Of a DNA stretch of 49,069 nucleotides, positions 48,416 to 49,069 are shown piece by piece. How positions within the stretch are numbered: the first letter of the stretch is position 1; each line of letters begins with the position of its first letter. The position numbers and the translations under genes were made by a program. Source of the DNA: Achromobacter ruhlandii (GTDB lineage: Bacteria; Pseudomonadota; Gammaproteobacteria; Burkholderiales; Burkholderiaceae_B); assembly GCF_902859695.1 (NCBI RefSeq), contig NZ_CADIJL010000043.1, positions 1 through 49,069 on the forward strand, read 5' to 3'. Below the pieces are notes generated by a model that had not been told where the DNA came from, made no database searches, and saw only the letters and a list, made by a program, of their open reading frames with translations.

Positions 48416-49069
48416 TCAGCGCGGGCCGGCGTAGTACTGGCCCAGGGCCTCGACCTCGCTGTCGGTCAGGCGCTGCGCGAAGGCGCGCATCACGCCCACG
48501 TCGTCGTTCTGGCGCGAACCATTGCGGAAGGCGTTGATCTGGTCGGCGAAGTACTCCTTGGACTGGCCCGCCAGGCGCGGCAGCAGCGGCCCTTCGCCCA
48601 GGCCGCGCAGGCCGTGGCAGTTGGCGCAGGCGGGCAGGGCGCGGGCGCCGTCGCCGATCTGGTCGAGCTTGCGGGCGGCCTCGCCGCCGGTCTCGCCCAC
48701 GTGCAGCGGCGGGCCGGCCAGGGAGCCGTAGTAGGCGGCCAATTGGCCGATTTCCTGCTCGCTCAGGCCTTGGGCGACGGTGTTCATCAGTGCCTGCTTG
48801 CGCGTGCCCTGGCGGAAATCGGCCAGTTGCTTGGCGATGTACTCCGGCGTCAGCCCCGCCAGGTTGGGGAAGATGCCGCCGGTGGGCGTGATGCCCGCCT
48901 GCCCGTGACAGGCGACGCACGCCTGCACGCCGGCGGCCGGCTTGCCGCTGGCCGCGAGCTGCTTGCCCAGCGCGGGGTCGGCGCCTTGCAGATAGCCTTC
49001 CCAGGCGGGCCGCGAGGCGCTGAAGTCCTGGGCGCTGCGGCCGGGCACGGGCGCGGCGGCGGCCGGCGT
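48416..49069 (-). CDS. Dihaem cytochrome c (c4-like), partial
   Basis: At least 217 codons, open to the right edge; the start and signal peptide lie outside the window (a GTG at 49048 is internal). Two class I haem domains: ACVACHGQAG with an axial Met later in the domain, and ACANCHGLRG. IFPNLAGLTPEYIAKQLADF and LPRLAGQSKEYFADQINAF are the repeats after each haem, and both domains end in the AAYYGSLAG/QYYAGPR pattern. This is the cytochrome c4/c553-like layout of periplasmic electron carriers. Its partner (often an alcohol or aldehyde dehydrogenase or an oxidase) would be to the right. Confidence 0.92.
   Translation of the reverse strand, partial: TPAAAAPVPGRSAQDFSASRPAWEGYLQGADPALGKQLAASGKPAAGVQACVACHGQAGITPTGGIFPNLAGLTPEYIAKQLADFRQGTRKQALMNTVAQGLSEQEIGQLAAYYGSLAGPPLHVGETGGEAARKLDQIGDGARALPACANCHGLRGLGEGPLLPRLAGQSKEYFADQINAFRNGSRQNDDVGVMRAFAQRLTDSEVEALGQYYAGPR

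Overview
The window is high-GC (mostly C/G at third codon positions), densely packed, and reads like the chromosome of a betaproteobacterium of the Alcaligenaceae (Achromobacter/Bordetella type). The grounds are the codon bias, the gene families present, the T6SS effector cassette and the pair of GC-rich interspersed repeats near the right end. This assignment is an inference; no rRNA marker is present. Both edges cut genes: the 3' end of a vgrG on the left and a dihaem cytochrome c on the right.

Layout. 1-3.8 kb: a type VI secretion cassette (VgrG tail, DUF4123 adaptor, Tle1/DUF2235 lipase effector, DUF3304 putative immunity protein), translationally coupled. 3.8-24 kb: mostly housekeeping and scattered regulatory genes: psd preceded by an attenuator-like hairpin, an AraC regulator, a YheS-type ABC-F protein, a CitE-like lyase with a response regulator, a GNAT, a D-amino-acid-dehydrogenase-like flavoprotein, DAHP synthase, a REC-EAL protein, a DUF4139 protein, a ynfL/ynfM-like LysR-MFS pair, a VOC protein, an orphan FlhD-like protein, a DUF2325 protein under a probable Fur box, and a large hybrid histidine kinase.

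24-42.5 kb is the most interesting part. An rpoN gene lies outside the usual lptB-rpoN-hpf-ptsN setting, next to two divergent sigma-54 enhancer-binding proteins (one without a receiver domain, one with). On both sides lie small stress-type genes: a secreted proline-rich protein, a Cys-repeat periplasmic protein, small disordered proteins, a glycine-zipper membrane protein, DUF4142, a YghA-like SDR, DUF883, DNA topoisomerase IB, a PfpI/DJ-1 protein, DUF3309 and UspA. I find ten strong -24/-12 promoters (GG-N10-GC with TTGC at -12) at correct distances and orientations: one before rpoN itself, three divergent back-to-back pairs, and three singles. A 17-bp quasi-palindrome occurs identically upstream of the rpoN promoter and of the 24.2-kb gene's promoter, with a half copy near the 42.3-kb promoter; it is a candidate enhancer site. 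Together this looks like a self-contained, autoregulated RpoN-driven stress or envelope regulon, with gene content usually associated with RpoS or EcfG general-stress regulons.

35.6-49 kb: a PepSY membrane protein, a 2-hydroxyacid dehydrogenase, UspA with an ANR/FNR-like box, a FUSC-family transporter, a stand-alone EAL protein, an AsmA/DUF748-like protein, a DUF2946-TonB receptor pair, and an MgtC operon split into three genes behind a long structured leader. Next come two tandem GC-rich repeats and a strong terminator for the cytochrome c gene. No tRNA, rRNA, IS element or CRISPR array was recognised.
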